A DNA stretch of 43,411 bases from a virus, in IMG/VR virus record IMGVR_UViG_3300010885_061060, positions 1 to 43,411 of that record; one strand, written 5' to 3'. Of this stretch, positions 36,729 through 43,411 are shown piece after piece. Under the pieces are notes generated by a model, which saw only the letters and a list, made by a program, of their open reading frames with translations, was not told the DNA's origin and ran no database searches. The number at the start of each line of letters is the position of its first letter. Positions within the stretch are counted from its first letter, which is position 1. The translations under genes and the position numbers were made by a program.

Positions 36729-36756
36729 AAAGGGGCTGTTGCCCCTTTACTTTTCT
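36729..36756 (+). terminator. Intrinsic terminator closing the late block
   Basis: Perfect 8-base-pair stem AAAGGGGC / GCCCCTTT with a TGTT loop (36729-36748), then a T-rich tail (ACTTTTCT). It starts 4 bases after the stop of the preceding gene. Confidence 0.85.
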
Positions 36757-36774
36757 CCGCTGTTCCTATATAAT
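36746..36774 (+). promoter_or_regulatory. Sigma70-type promoter of the glycosyltransferase/radical SAM operon
   Basis: -35 TTTACT (36746-36751, 4 of 6), 17-base spacer, perfect -10 TATAAT (36769-36774). The -35 overlaps the terminator's downstream arm. The next ATG (36780) is 5 bases after the -10, so the mRNA may be leaderless. Implies host-polymerase (early or middle) expression of the following genes. Confidence 0.7.
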
Positions 36775-36779
36775 ACACT

Positions 36780-37088
36780 ATGGACACTGAAGCCTTGGTT
36801 GCTCACGCACGAGCAAGATTTGATCACGCAGCCGCCCGACGGGTGCTAAAAGAAAAATACGAAGCACGTATGGTGTTTGCTTATGGTGGCGGAATGTGGC
36901 GTGCCGGCCCAGAATTGTTGACTGTGTTGTTGGCCTGCGCACAAGACAAGGATGTGGTGATATTGGACTTGTATGAAACACCAGTGCAAATTGTTGTAAC
37001 AGACTTGTTTGCTCGAGCACACGAACGCTGGCAAGAGCAAATGAACGCATGGAAAGTGGAATGGGACGAACTAAACAAAAAACGATAA
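36780..37088 (+). CDS. Hypothetical protein, 102 residues, first gene of the modification operon
   Basis: Not recognised. Arg/Ala-rich N-terminal helix (ALVAHARARFDHAAARRVLKEKY), then YGGGMWRAGPELLTVLLAC, a strand pair (DVVILDLYETPVQIV) and a C-terminal charged helix. Looks like a small soluble alpha/beta protein. No ribosome site precedes the ATG, and the promoter lies immediately upstream. The frame overlaps the next gene by about 28 bases. An internal ATG at 36870 would give a 72-residue product but also lacks a ribosome site. Confidence 0.65.
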   Translation: MDTEALVAHARARFDHAAARRVLKEKYEARMVFAYGGGMWRAGPELLTVLLACAQDKDVVILDLYETPVQIVVTDLFARAHERWQEQMNAWKVEWDELNKKR

Positions 37089-37879
37089 CTCAAGGTGTGC
37101 TAATCTTTGCCTTTAACAATGAGGCAACGGATTACATTGCCATGGCAGCATGGAATGCAAAGAACATTCGCAGGCACCTAAACTTGCCTGTGGCTGTGGT
37201 CACAGACAATCCTGCGGCTGCCGCCGAGCACAAATTTGAACACATCGTTGTCACAGCACCAGACACTGGTGGTTTTCGACATTTTGCTGATTACGGAGCC
37301 ACTGTGACTTGGCACAATGCCGGACGCATCACGGCCTACGAACTGTCACCATTTGATCAAACCTTGGTACTGGATGCTGACTATGTGATAGCCAGTGATA
37401 GGTTATTGCAAGTACTAGAACTACCACAGCAGTTTGCAGCCTTCAAGGATGGATTTGATCCCAGCAGTATGACCAATCTTGATACATTTGGTGCGTATAA
37501 TATGCCCATGTGGTGGGCCACTGTGATGATGTTCCGTCGTGGCAATATCAGCCAATACATATTTGATTCAATGCAAATGATACGCAACAACTGGCAGCAC
37601 TATCGAGACTTGTATGGCATTCACCAAAGCAACTATCGCAATGACTATGCCCTGAGCATTGCACTGGGACTGGTAGCAGGTGCGGAACAATCAGTGCATG
37701 AGATATTTTTCCCCATGCTCAATGTCATGCCAGAACACGGATTGACTCGTGTGGCGCAAGATCATTATGAAATCGAATACACCAACACCGAAGGCCGACT
37801 CAAAACTCTGAGTTGGGCCGGATTAGACTTTCATGCCATGTGTAAACGACACCTGGAGGCCATAGTTGCAGCCCATTGA
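37061..37879 (+). CDS. Putative glycosyltransferase (DxD type), copy 1
   Basis: Start chosen at 37061, where GGAAAG stands a few bases upstream; ATG 37049 is in frame and 4 codons longer. 272 residues. Core: GVLIFAFNNEATDYIAMA near the N-terminus, LPVAVVTDNP, then SPFDQTLVLDADYVIAS with Asp105-Ala-Asp107 as likely nucleotide-sugar/metal site, and MWWATVMMFRR downstream. The layout resembles GT-A enzymes of the GT8 kind. The next gene has the same order of motifs, suggesting an old duplication. Donor and acceptor are unknown. Confidence 0.7.
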   Translation: MGRTKQKTITQGVLIFAFNNEATDYIAMAAWNAKNIRRHLNLPVAVVTDNPAAAAEHKFEHIVVTAPDTGGFRHFADYGATVTWHNAGRITAYELSPFDQTLVLDADYVIASDRLLQVLELPQQFAAFKDGFDPSSMTNLDTFGAYNMPMWWATVMMFRRGNISQYIFDSMQMIRNNWQHYRDLYGIHQSNYRNDYALSIALGLVAGAEQSVHEIFFPMLNVMPEHGLTRVAQDHYEIEYTNTEGRLKTLSWAGLDFHAMCKRHLEAIVAAH

Positions 37880-38633
37880 CGAACAAGGTTATGTGATTGT
37901 TGCTGTGAACAGCGACACTGTGGATTATCTTGACTGCGCTAAAATGTTGGCCACGACCATACGCTACTGGGATCCGTCGGCACGGATATGCCTGGTCACA
38001 GATAGTTCCTACGCTCATCCCATATACGACCATCATAGACAACTTGTGCCTGAAGCCAACCCCTATGCCAATGATGCACAGTTATTCAAACTATCCCCAT
38101 TTCGTGAAACCATCAAACTAGAAGCAGACATGTTTGTTGTTTCACCTATCTCACACTGGTGGACACAGTTTAGAAACAGAGATGTTGTGATTAGCACAGG
38201 GTGTAGAGATTGGCAGGATAATGTTAGCACAGCAAGGCATTATCGTCGTGTGTTTGATGTGAACCATTTGCCAGACGTGTACAACGCTGTGACATACTGG
38301 CGCCGTAGTGAAACTGCTCGGGAGTTCTTTGGCTGGGTGCGAGACATATTTGCCAACTGGACCGAGTTTCGAAAACTCATAAAATTTCCTGATGAAACAC
38401 CATCAACTGATCTTGTGTATGCTATGGCAGCAGAGATCATGGGCAGAGATCGGGTCACAATGCCATTCAGCACATACCCAAAGATAGTGCATATGAAACG
38501 ACACATAGCAGGAACACAAACTGAACACTGGTTGGATGAGCTAGTGTGGGAATATCAAGACTTACGACTGCGCATACAAACTGTGGCACAAACAGGTGCG
38601 TTTCATTACCATGTTAAAGATTGGCAAGCATGA
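37866..38633 (+). CDS. Putative glycosyltransferase-like protein, copy 2 (TTG start)
   Basis: 255 residues. The TTG start at 37866 is supported by a perfect GGAGG (37855-37859) 6 bases upstream. It overlaps the previous gene by 14 bases. Motif order matches the preceding protein: [50 protein letters not shown]. The acidic site is E-A-D rather than D-x-D, which may alter or reduce activity. A W-rich C-terminal half ([12 protein letters not shown]) follows. Probably a GT-A-fold enzyme acting in the same pathway. Confidence 0.65.
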   Translation: MQPIDEQGYVIVAVNSDTVDYLDCAKMLATTIRYWDPSARICLVTDSSYAHPIYDHHRQLVPEANPYANDAQLFKLSPFRETIKLEADMFVVSPISHWWTQFRNRDVVISTGCRDWQDNVSTARHYRRVFDVNHLPDVYNAVTYWRRSETAREFFGWVRDIFANWTEFRKLIKFPDETPSTDLVYAMAAEIMGRDRVTMPFSTYPKIVHMKRHIAGTQTEHWLDELVWEYQDLRLRIQTVAQTGAFHYHVKDWQA

Positions 38634-38965
38634 CACCTGAAGAGTTTTGGTCTATACTGCACAACATGCCAGAACCCAGTCCGGTGTGTTATCGTTTGTA
38701 TCACGACGACCAAGGGCACCCGTTATTCTATAGCATGGAAGACGAGCCTGGTACATACATTGAGATTGACCAGGTGACTTTTGCTCGCAGTGCCTCCAAC
38801 GTGCGTGTGCGAGATGGTCAACTGGTAGAAATAACATGGGCAACCACAACAAAATTGGTCCCTGGCAACTGTGGCACACCTTGTCATCCCAACAATGTTG
38901 CTGTCGTTGTTGCCGAGAACCAACCTCATACCCGCTGGAGTAAAAAAACATATGAATCAAATTGA
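38630..38965 (+). CDS. Conserved phage protein of unknown function, 111 residues
   Basis: Starts in an ATGA overlap with the preceding stop, which excludes a 3-codon longer reading. Core: [29 protein letters not shown] followed by [17 protein letters not shown], probably a small all-beta domain. I believe similar proteins occur near radical SAM/glycosyltransferase genes of marine T4-like phages, but no function is known to me. The C-terminal 30 residues contain two Cys ([10 protein letters not shown]). Confidence 0.65.
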   Translation: MTPEEFWSILHNMPEPSPVCYRLYHDDQGHPLFYSMEDEPGTYIEIDQVTFARSASNVRVRDGQLVEITWATTTKLVPGNCGTPCHPNNVAVVVAENQPHTRWSKKTYESN

Positions 38966-39878
38966 CATTGCAGACCTAGACTGTGTATACCTAAGTTATG
39001 ATGAACCTGAAAAAGAAGAGTTTTGGATACGGATCAAAAACATGGTGCCTTGGGCTACCAGAGTAGACGGTATCAAAGGGTCAGACGCTGCTCATAAGGC
39101 AGCTGCTTCTGTCAGTACCACTGAACGTTTCATATTGATTGACGGTGATAACATTCCTGACGCTGCGTTCTTTAATCAGACATTAAAATTTGAAACACCA
39201 GACTGGGAACAGGCAGTGTTTCGTTGGCGTGCTAGAAATCACATCAATGGCCTGATGTATGGCAACGGCGGGTTAAGTTCATGGACACGTGAGTTTGTGT
39301 TCAACATGCGCACACACGAAGCCACGGACGGACGTACAGAAACAGAAGTAGAGTTTTGTTTTGATCCCATGTACTGGCCCATGTACGACTGTTACTCAAC
39401 CACATACCCTAATGGGAGTGCATTTCAAGCCTGGCGTGCCGGCTTTCGTGAAGGTGTAAAAATGTGCTTGAACAAGGGCGCTCGACCCACGGTGGAAGAA
39501 TTCCAACAACAGGTACACAAACGTAATCTAGATCATTTGACCATATGGCACAACATTGGAGCGGACGTCAACAACGGGCAGTGGGCCATGGCCGGAGCAA
39601 GGCAGGGCACATACATGACCATGCTCACAAACTGGGATCATAAGCAAGTACAAGACTTTGATGCGTTGGCTGAAATCTGGGAAACAGTAAAAGATGCTGA
39701 ACCAAGATTGTTAGGCGGACGTGTGGCAGATGAGTTGCATAATCAGTTGGACTTGCCTATGGCCATCTTTGAAGGTGAACAAAGCCGATTTTTCAAACAA
39801 CATTATCAATCAAACTGGCACAATCGTGGCATCATGGTCAGAGAGATTGATGTTATTAGACAGCAAGAAGGCTGGTAA
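38952..39878 (+). CDS. Putative glycosyltransferase (DGD motif)
   Basis: Start at ATG 38952 (GGAG 11 bases upstream, 14-base overlap with the previous gene); a 27-codon longer reading is unlikely. 308 residues. VYLSYDEPE at the N-terminus, then [19 protein letters not shown] and [11 protein letters not shown] with Asp64-Gly-Asp66. The pattern fits phage GT-A-like glycosyltransferases, whose DxD binds the metal and nucleotide sugar. Later segments include [15 protein letters not shown] and [11 protein letters not shown]. Its stop overlaps the next start by one base. Confidence 0.72.
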   Translation: MNQIDIADLDCVYLSYDEPEKEEFWIRIKNMVPWATRVDGIKGSDAAHKAAASVSTTERFILIDGDNIPDAAFFNQTLKFETPDWEQAVFRWRARNHINGLMYGNGGLSSWTREFVFNMRTHEATDGRTETEVEFCFDPMYWPMYDCYSTTYPNGSAFQAWRAGFREGVKMCLNKGARPTVEEFQQQVHKRNLDHLTIWHNIGADVNNGQWAMAGARQGTYMTMLTNWDHKQVQDFDALAEIWETVKDAEPRLLGGRVADELHNQLDLPMAIFEGEQSRFFKQHYQSNWHNRGIMVREIDVIRQQEGW

Positions 39879-40453
39879 TGGCCAAACTTTATTTAGATGG
39901 ATGCAGCTTTACGTTTGGACTGGGATTAGAAAGTCATGATACATTGGCTGGTCGCTGGGTGTCTGAATATGAAGTAATAAACAAAACACGTCCAGGCAAA
40001 TCTAATTTGGCCATTGCACTTGATGCTTTTGAAAATATTCAGAATTGTGACATAGTAGTTATTGGTTGGACATATTCTTCCAGGAGCTATCTAAAATATC
40101 AAGAGTACGACATTGATTTGCTGCCATCTAGAACAGTTGTAGAATTGCCATTCGAAAGAGATACCAAAACAATCTCAGACATTTATACAGATTTGCATAG
40201 AAATTTTTACGCACTGCATGACACAGCATTTGCCAAGCACCATAGTGATTTTTTAGTTTCCAGCATAAAATACATGTGTGAAAAATATCAGAAAAAATCA
40301 GTATTTTTTTCTTGGGAACGTCGAAAAACAGATTTTGACATATACTATCCTACTATATCTCCAAAAATGCGGTTACCCGATGGACACTTAAATGCCGACG
40401 GAACTTTACACCTATATAATAATTTACAACAACTAATATATGAACAAAGGTGA
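39878..40453 (+). CDS. SGNH/GDSL-like hydrolase
   Basis: 191 residues. Block I is DGCSFTFG with Ser10 as likely nucleophile. Gly40 and Asn43 (RPGKSN) could be the oxyanion residues. A C-terminal DGHLN (Asp168, His170) completes the triad. SGNH enzymes often remove or move acyl groups on sugars, so this may trim or modify glycans made by neighbouring enzymes (inference). AAGAAGG lies 6 bases before the ATG. The second half of the gene is AT-rich (40261-40320 has 17 G+C), suggesting recent acquisition. Confidence 0.7.
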   Translation: MAKLYLDGCSFTFGLGLESHDTLAGRWVSEYEVINKTRPGKSNLAIALDAFENIQNCDIVVIGWTYSSRSYLKYQEYDIDLLPSRTVVELPFERDTKTISDIYTDLHRNFYALHDTAFAKHHSDFLVSSIKYMCEKYQKKSVFFSWERRKTDFDIYYPTISPKMRLPDGHLNADGTLHLYNNLQQLIYEQR

Positions 40454-41837
40454 CGAGTCAGTAGACAACAAGAGTAAATTTCTTGGCTCTGCTGAGCAAA
40501 TGAAACAACAACTAGGACCTGCACTTTGTCTAGCAAAGTGGAAGCAGGTCAGCCTACACTTGACCACAGGCATGAACAACTCATGCTACCATCCTCCGCT
40601 ACACCCAATCGACCCTGCAGAGATTGCTGTAGATGTTTCGGCTTTGCACAACACTGCATATAAAAAACAACAACGCCAAAAGATGTTGGCAGGTAAAAAG
40701 CCCGGTGAATGTCAGTACTGCTGGAACATGGAAGATCAAGGCAAACTAAGCGATAGACATTATCGGTCCGGCGAACCTTGGGCCGCTGTAGATTTTGAAT
40801 CAATAAAGAATAGCACAGGAGCGGAAAATGTCATTCCCAGTTATGTTGAAGTTAATTTTAATCACGCTTGCAATCTGCGGTGTAGTTATTGCAGCCCTCA
40901 GTTTAGTAGTTCATGGGCAGATGAAGTCGCTAGACACGGAGCATATCCTACCTTGGTGCCTCATAATGCTCCTGAGCATTTCACTGGCAGTCGCCGTGCT
41001 ATTCCCGTTCGAGACACCAACCCTTATGTTGAGGCCTTCTGGAAGTGGTGGCCAGACTTGTACCCTCACCTAGAGCATTTCCGCATGACTGGTGGCGAGC
41101 CGTTGATGGATCGGAACACTTATCGTGTGTTTGACTATGTGTTGGAGAACCCCAGTCCCAAGTTGCACTTAAATGTCACAAGCAACTTTTCAGTAGATGA
41201 AAAGAGTTGGCAGAAATATTTAGGCTACGTAAAACAAATTTGCGATGGACGTATTGAGCATTTCATGCAGTATGTGAGCCTGGACGGCTGGGACGATCAA
41301 GCCGAATACATGCGCAACGGATTAGATTTTAATCTGCTGTGGGACAGAGTAAATCAGTTTTTGACAGAAGTACCCAACTATTCGAGCCTTACGTTTATTA
41401 TCACCATGAACAATTTAAGTGTGACCAGTTTGGACAAACTGTTTGCTGGCATCTTGGGATTGCGCAAAGTGTACAGCAAAGACTATCAACGTGTGTGGTT
41501 CGACACACCTGTGTTGCGTGACCCTGCCTGGCAAAGCCTGCAAATATTACCCGAAAGTTATGCTGAAAAACTGGAATGGCTGTGGGCCTGGATGATACGT
41601 CAGATTGAAACAGAAGAAGCACCGTTCAAAGGATTCAAAGACTATGAACTGCATAGACTGGACCGTGACATTGCCTGGATGAGATCGGCACAGTTGACAG
41701 ATCACAGTCGTGCAAAAGCAGACTTCTATCGTTTCTTCAGCGAACATGATCGTCGTCGTGGCACAGACTTCTTGAAGACATTTCCAGAGATGAGGTCATG
41801 GTGGGAGGAGTGCGCATATCATGCTAGGCAATCGTAA
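40440..41837 (+). CDS. Radical SAM protein with N-terminal twitch-like module (copy 2)
   Basis: 465 residues. The N-terminal module holds Cys30 (CLAKW), Cys49 (SCYHPP), Cys91 and Cys94 (CQYCW), likely ligands of an auxiliary iron-sulfur cluster. The radical SAM core follows with CNLRCSYC (Cys144, 148, 151), FSSSWADE, and GGEP at 218-221. Strings LHNTAYKK and KMLAGKKP recur almost unchanged in the protein starting at 42914. No clear ribosome site precedes the ATG; translation may depend on coupling to the overlapping hydrolase gene. Substrate unknown; co-operonic glycosyltransferases suggest sugar, lipid-carrier or peptide modification. Confidence 0.9.
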   Translation: MNKGDESVDNKSKFLGSAEQMKQQLGPALCLAKWKQVSLHLTTGMNNSCYHPPLHPIDPAEIAVDVSALHNTAYKKQQRQKMLAGKKPGECQYCWNMEDQGKLSDRHYRSGEPWAAVDFESIKNSTGAENVIPSYVEVNFNHACNLRCSYCSPQFSSSWADEVARHGAYPTLVPHNAPEHFTGSRRAIPVRDTNPYVEAFWKWWPDLYPHLEHFRMTGGEPLMDRNTYRVFDYVLENPSPKLHLNVTSNFSVDEKSWQKYLGYVKQICDGRIEHFMQYVSLDGWDDQAEYMRNGLDFNLLWDRVNQFLTEVPNYSSLTFIITMNNLSVTSLDKLFAGILGLRKVYSKDYQRVWFDTPVLRDPAWQSLQILPESYAEKLEWLWAWMIRQIETEEAPFKGFKDYELHRLDRDIAWMRSAQLTDHSRAKADFYRFFSEHDRRRGTDFLKTFPEMRSWWEECAYHARQS

Positions 41838-42921
41838 AATCATTGTGGATGAGTGGGCCGAAGTTTGGGATCTACTGAAACCCTATGCTGATGACAGTTT
41901 CTGGCAGTGGCCTGAACAACTAGATCCTGGGGCTGTATACATTGTAGGCAGAGTTGTGCTCAAAGAAAACTGGGTAGCCATAACCGAATGGGCTACAAAA
42001 TATCCTGGGCACATTGTATTTTCCAATCCTGCTGAAGGTAGTGAAACCATATTGTTGCAATTACGCAGATTAGTAATAAAAGAATACGTGCTGGATGGTC
42101 GAATTGGACTGTTGACATCAGGTGACATGGAACCTGGTTGGCGTTATTGTAAAACAGACTGCTACTTCTCCAACATTGTGGAGTACTTGGAAAACTTACG
42201 TGCGCACGAGTCTTACCCCGAAGTGTATCACAAACCGAACAAACCCTATGACTTCCTATTTTTAAACGGACGACTGCGCCCGCATCGCAAGTATCTAATA
42301 GATGCCATGCGTGATCGCCAGTTGTTGGATCGAGCACTGTGGACCAATCTCAATGACCGTGTGGAAATGGCCTGGAGCAGTCGATTGCAAACTGGCAATG
42401 CTGAACCTGTGCGACTTTTGCCACGACAATACGAAATTGATCGCGCATTGCCCAACATGGATAATGTGCCTGAGGGATTCATAAAGCACCACTTGTTTGG
42501 CAACACCTGGGGTGATGCTGAAATCAATCCTGCACCCTATATTGACACATACTTCTCAGTGGTAACAGAAACCATATTTGATTATCCATACACATTCCGC
42601 ACAGAGAAGATTTGGAAACCCATGATCATGGGTCATCCGTTTGTGGCAGCAGCCAACCGCGGCTACTATAAGGATTTGCACTCAGCAGGATTTCAAACAT
42701 TCGGGCACTTGATTGATGAAACATTTGATCAGATCGATGATCCCACTGATCGTGCCAATAGAATAGTTGACGTTGTGGCAGATATATGTTATAATGGTGC
42801 TGCCAGTTTCTTGGAGTCAGCCAGATCAGTTTGTAAATACAACTATCAACAACTTCGCGAACACAATCGTCGTGAACGTGCAGAACTCCCAGAACGTTTG
42901 GCCCAATACATAAATGAATGA
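41821..42921 (+). CDS. Putative glycosyltransferase, fucosyltransferase/exostosin-like C-terminus
   Basis: 366 residues. The C-terminal block at about 247-275, VVTETIFDYPYTFRTEKIWKPMIMGHPFV split into TETIF and FRTEKIWKP..MGHPF, resembles the nucleotide-sugar site (TEK..P..G) of GT10 fucosyltransferases and related GT-B enzymes. Mid-protein FLFLNGRLRPHRKYLIDAM is typical of this phage group. It has no DxD site of the sort seen in the upstream enzymes. GGGAGGAG stands 10 bases before the ATG. It overlaps radical SAM genes on both sides (17 and 8 bases), so all three are probably translated together. Confidence 0.72.
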   Translation: MLGNRKIIVDEWAEVWDLLKPYADDSFWQWPEQLDPGAVYIVGRVVLKENWVAITEWATKYPGHIVFSNPAEGSETILLQLRRLVIKEYVLDGRIGLLTSGDMEPGWRYCKTDCYFSNIVEYLENLRAHESYPEVYHKPNKPYDFLFLNGRLRPHRKYLIDAMRDRQLLDRALWTNLNDRVEMAWSSRLQTGNAEPVRLLPRQYEIDRALPNMDNVPEGFIKHHLFGNTWGDAEINPAPYIDTYFSVVTETIFDYPYTFRTEKIWKPMIMGHPFVAAANRGYYKDLHSAGFQTFGHLIDETFDQIDDPTDRANRIVDVVADICYNGAASFLESARSVCKYNYQQLREHNRRERAELPERLAQYINE

Positions 42922-43411
42922 TATAGAATTTAAACAACAAGTGTTGGACCCTGTGTCCTCAAGTTTTTGTGCAGCGAAGTGGTACAATGCTACCATTTGG
43001 TTAGGAAGTGGGCAGACCACAAGTTGCCATCACCCGCCAGCCCATTTGATTGACATTGATAAAGTCAATAACAACTCTAGGCTGCTGCACAATACTGATC
43101 AAAAGAAAGAAGACCGGCGTAAAATGCTGGCAGGCGAACGTCCAGCAGGCTGTGAATACTGCTGGAAGATTGAGGACATGCACACTGACGCTGTGAGTGA
43201 CCGTGTGTACAAATCAAAAATTTATCCCATAAAGGCTCTACATGAAGCAGTCAACACCCCCGTCCAAGATGATGTCAATCTTAGAACACTGGAAATCAGT
43301 TTCGATCGCACTTGTCAATTTGCTTGTTCTTATTGCAATCCTGCTTTTAGTTCCACTTGGGTCAATGATATACGCCGGCATGGACCCTACAACGGGCTGG
43401 TTAGCGATGGC
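42914..43411 (+). CDS. Radical SAM protein with N-terminal twitch-like module (copy 3), 3' part cut by window
   Basis: Open to the right edge (166 codons seen). It starts with an 8-base overlap (ATGAATGA) with the previous gene. Cys19, Cys38, Cys80 and Cys83 have exactly the spacing of copy 2 (C-x18-C-x41-C-x2-C). CxAKW, SCHHPPAH, LHNTDQKK and KMLAGERP repeat its motifs. The core motif is CQFACSYC (Cys134, 138, 141) followed by NPAFSSTW. The GGEP region lies beyond the window. A paralogue of copy 2, separated from it by one glycosyltransferase gene. Confidence 0.9.
   Translation, partial: MNDIEFKQQVLDPVSSSFCAAKWYNATIWLGSGQTTSCHHPPAHLIDIDKVNNNSRLLHNTDQKKEDRRKMLAGERPAGCEYCWKIEDMHTDAVSDRVYKSKIYPIKALHEAVNTPVQDDVNLRTLEISFDRTCQFACSYCNPAFSSTWVNDIRRHGPYNGLVSDG

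Noticed and set aside
38871-38951. 27-codon longer N-terminus for the DGD glycosyltransferase
   Set aside because: It would overlap the previous gene by 95 bases; ATG 38952 has GGAG upstream and starts at the conserved part.

Overview
The window is part of the genome of a T4-like contractile-tailed phage (a marine myovirus of the cyanophage/pelagiphage kind). The evidence is a recognisable set of T4 core proteins: gp46/gp47 recombination nuclease, gp55 late sigma factor, and baseplate proteins gp48, gp53, gp5, gp25 and gp6. Perfect or near-perfect T4 late-promoter octamers (TATAAATA type) also lie in front of structural genes. No tRNA, rRNA, integrase, IS element or CRISPR array was seen, and no photosynthesis gene, so the host cannot be named from this window. 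Genes are packed almost end to end. No gene-free stretch exceeds about 110 bases, and most junctions are 1-28 base overlaps.

Region 1 (1-5025, minus strand) reads gp55 -> a radical SAM enzyme -> gp47 -> gp46, with gp46 running off the left edge. A strong sigma70-type promoter (TTGACA, 16 bases, TGCTACAAT) stands before gp55, so this block looks early. The radical SAM gene is an AT-rich insertion between otherwise core genes.

Region 2 (5137-36725, plus strand) is the late baseplate/fibre block: gp48-like tube cap, gp53, a 1047-residue hub candidate, gp5 (no lysozyme domain), a 460-residue unknown, gp25, a long gp6, a 5325-residue baseplate/adhesin protein, a 49-residue ORF with a 201-residue partner, and two fibre-like proteins. 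The giant gene fills 37% of the window. By eye it carries a ligand-less cupredoxin-like domain, seven FG-GAP-like blades, three chitin-binding-like (CBM5/12-type) modules and several repeat families. A hairpin terminator closes this block.

Region 3 (36780 to the right edge, plus strand) starts from its own sigma70-type promoter. It is a tightly overlapping operon of putative glycosyltransferases (four), an SGNH-type hydrolase, two small unknowns and two radical SAM enzymes with an N-terminal twitch/SPASM-like four-cysteine module. The second radical SAM gene runs off the right edge. With the radical SAM gene of region 1 there are three members of this family. I infer that region 3 is an early-expressed glycan or peptide/sugar modification cassette; its substrate is unknown.

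The most unusual observations are this cassette, the domain make-up of the 5325-residue protein, and three genes (gp47, gp25 and the first gene of region 3) whose start codon lies exactly 5 bases after a promoter -10 element, which predicts leaderless or nearly leaderless mRNAs. All family calls were made by reading motifs by eye; no database search was run.
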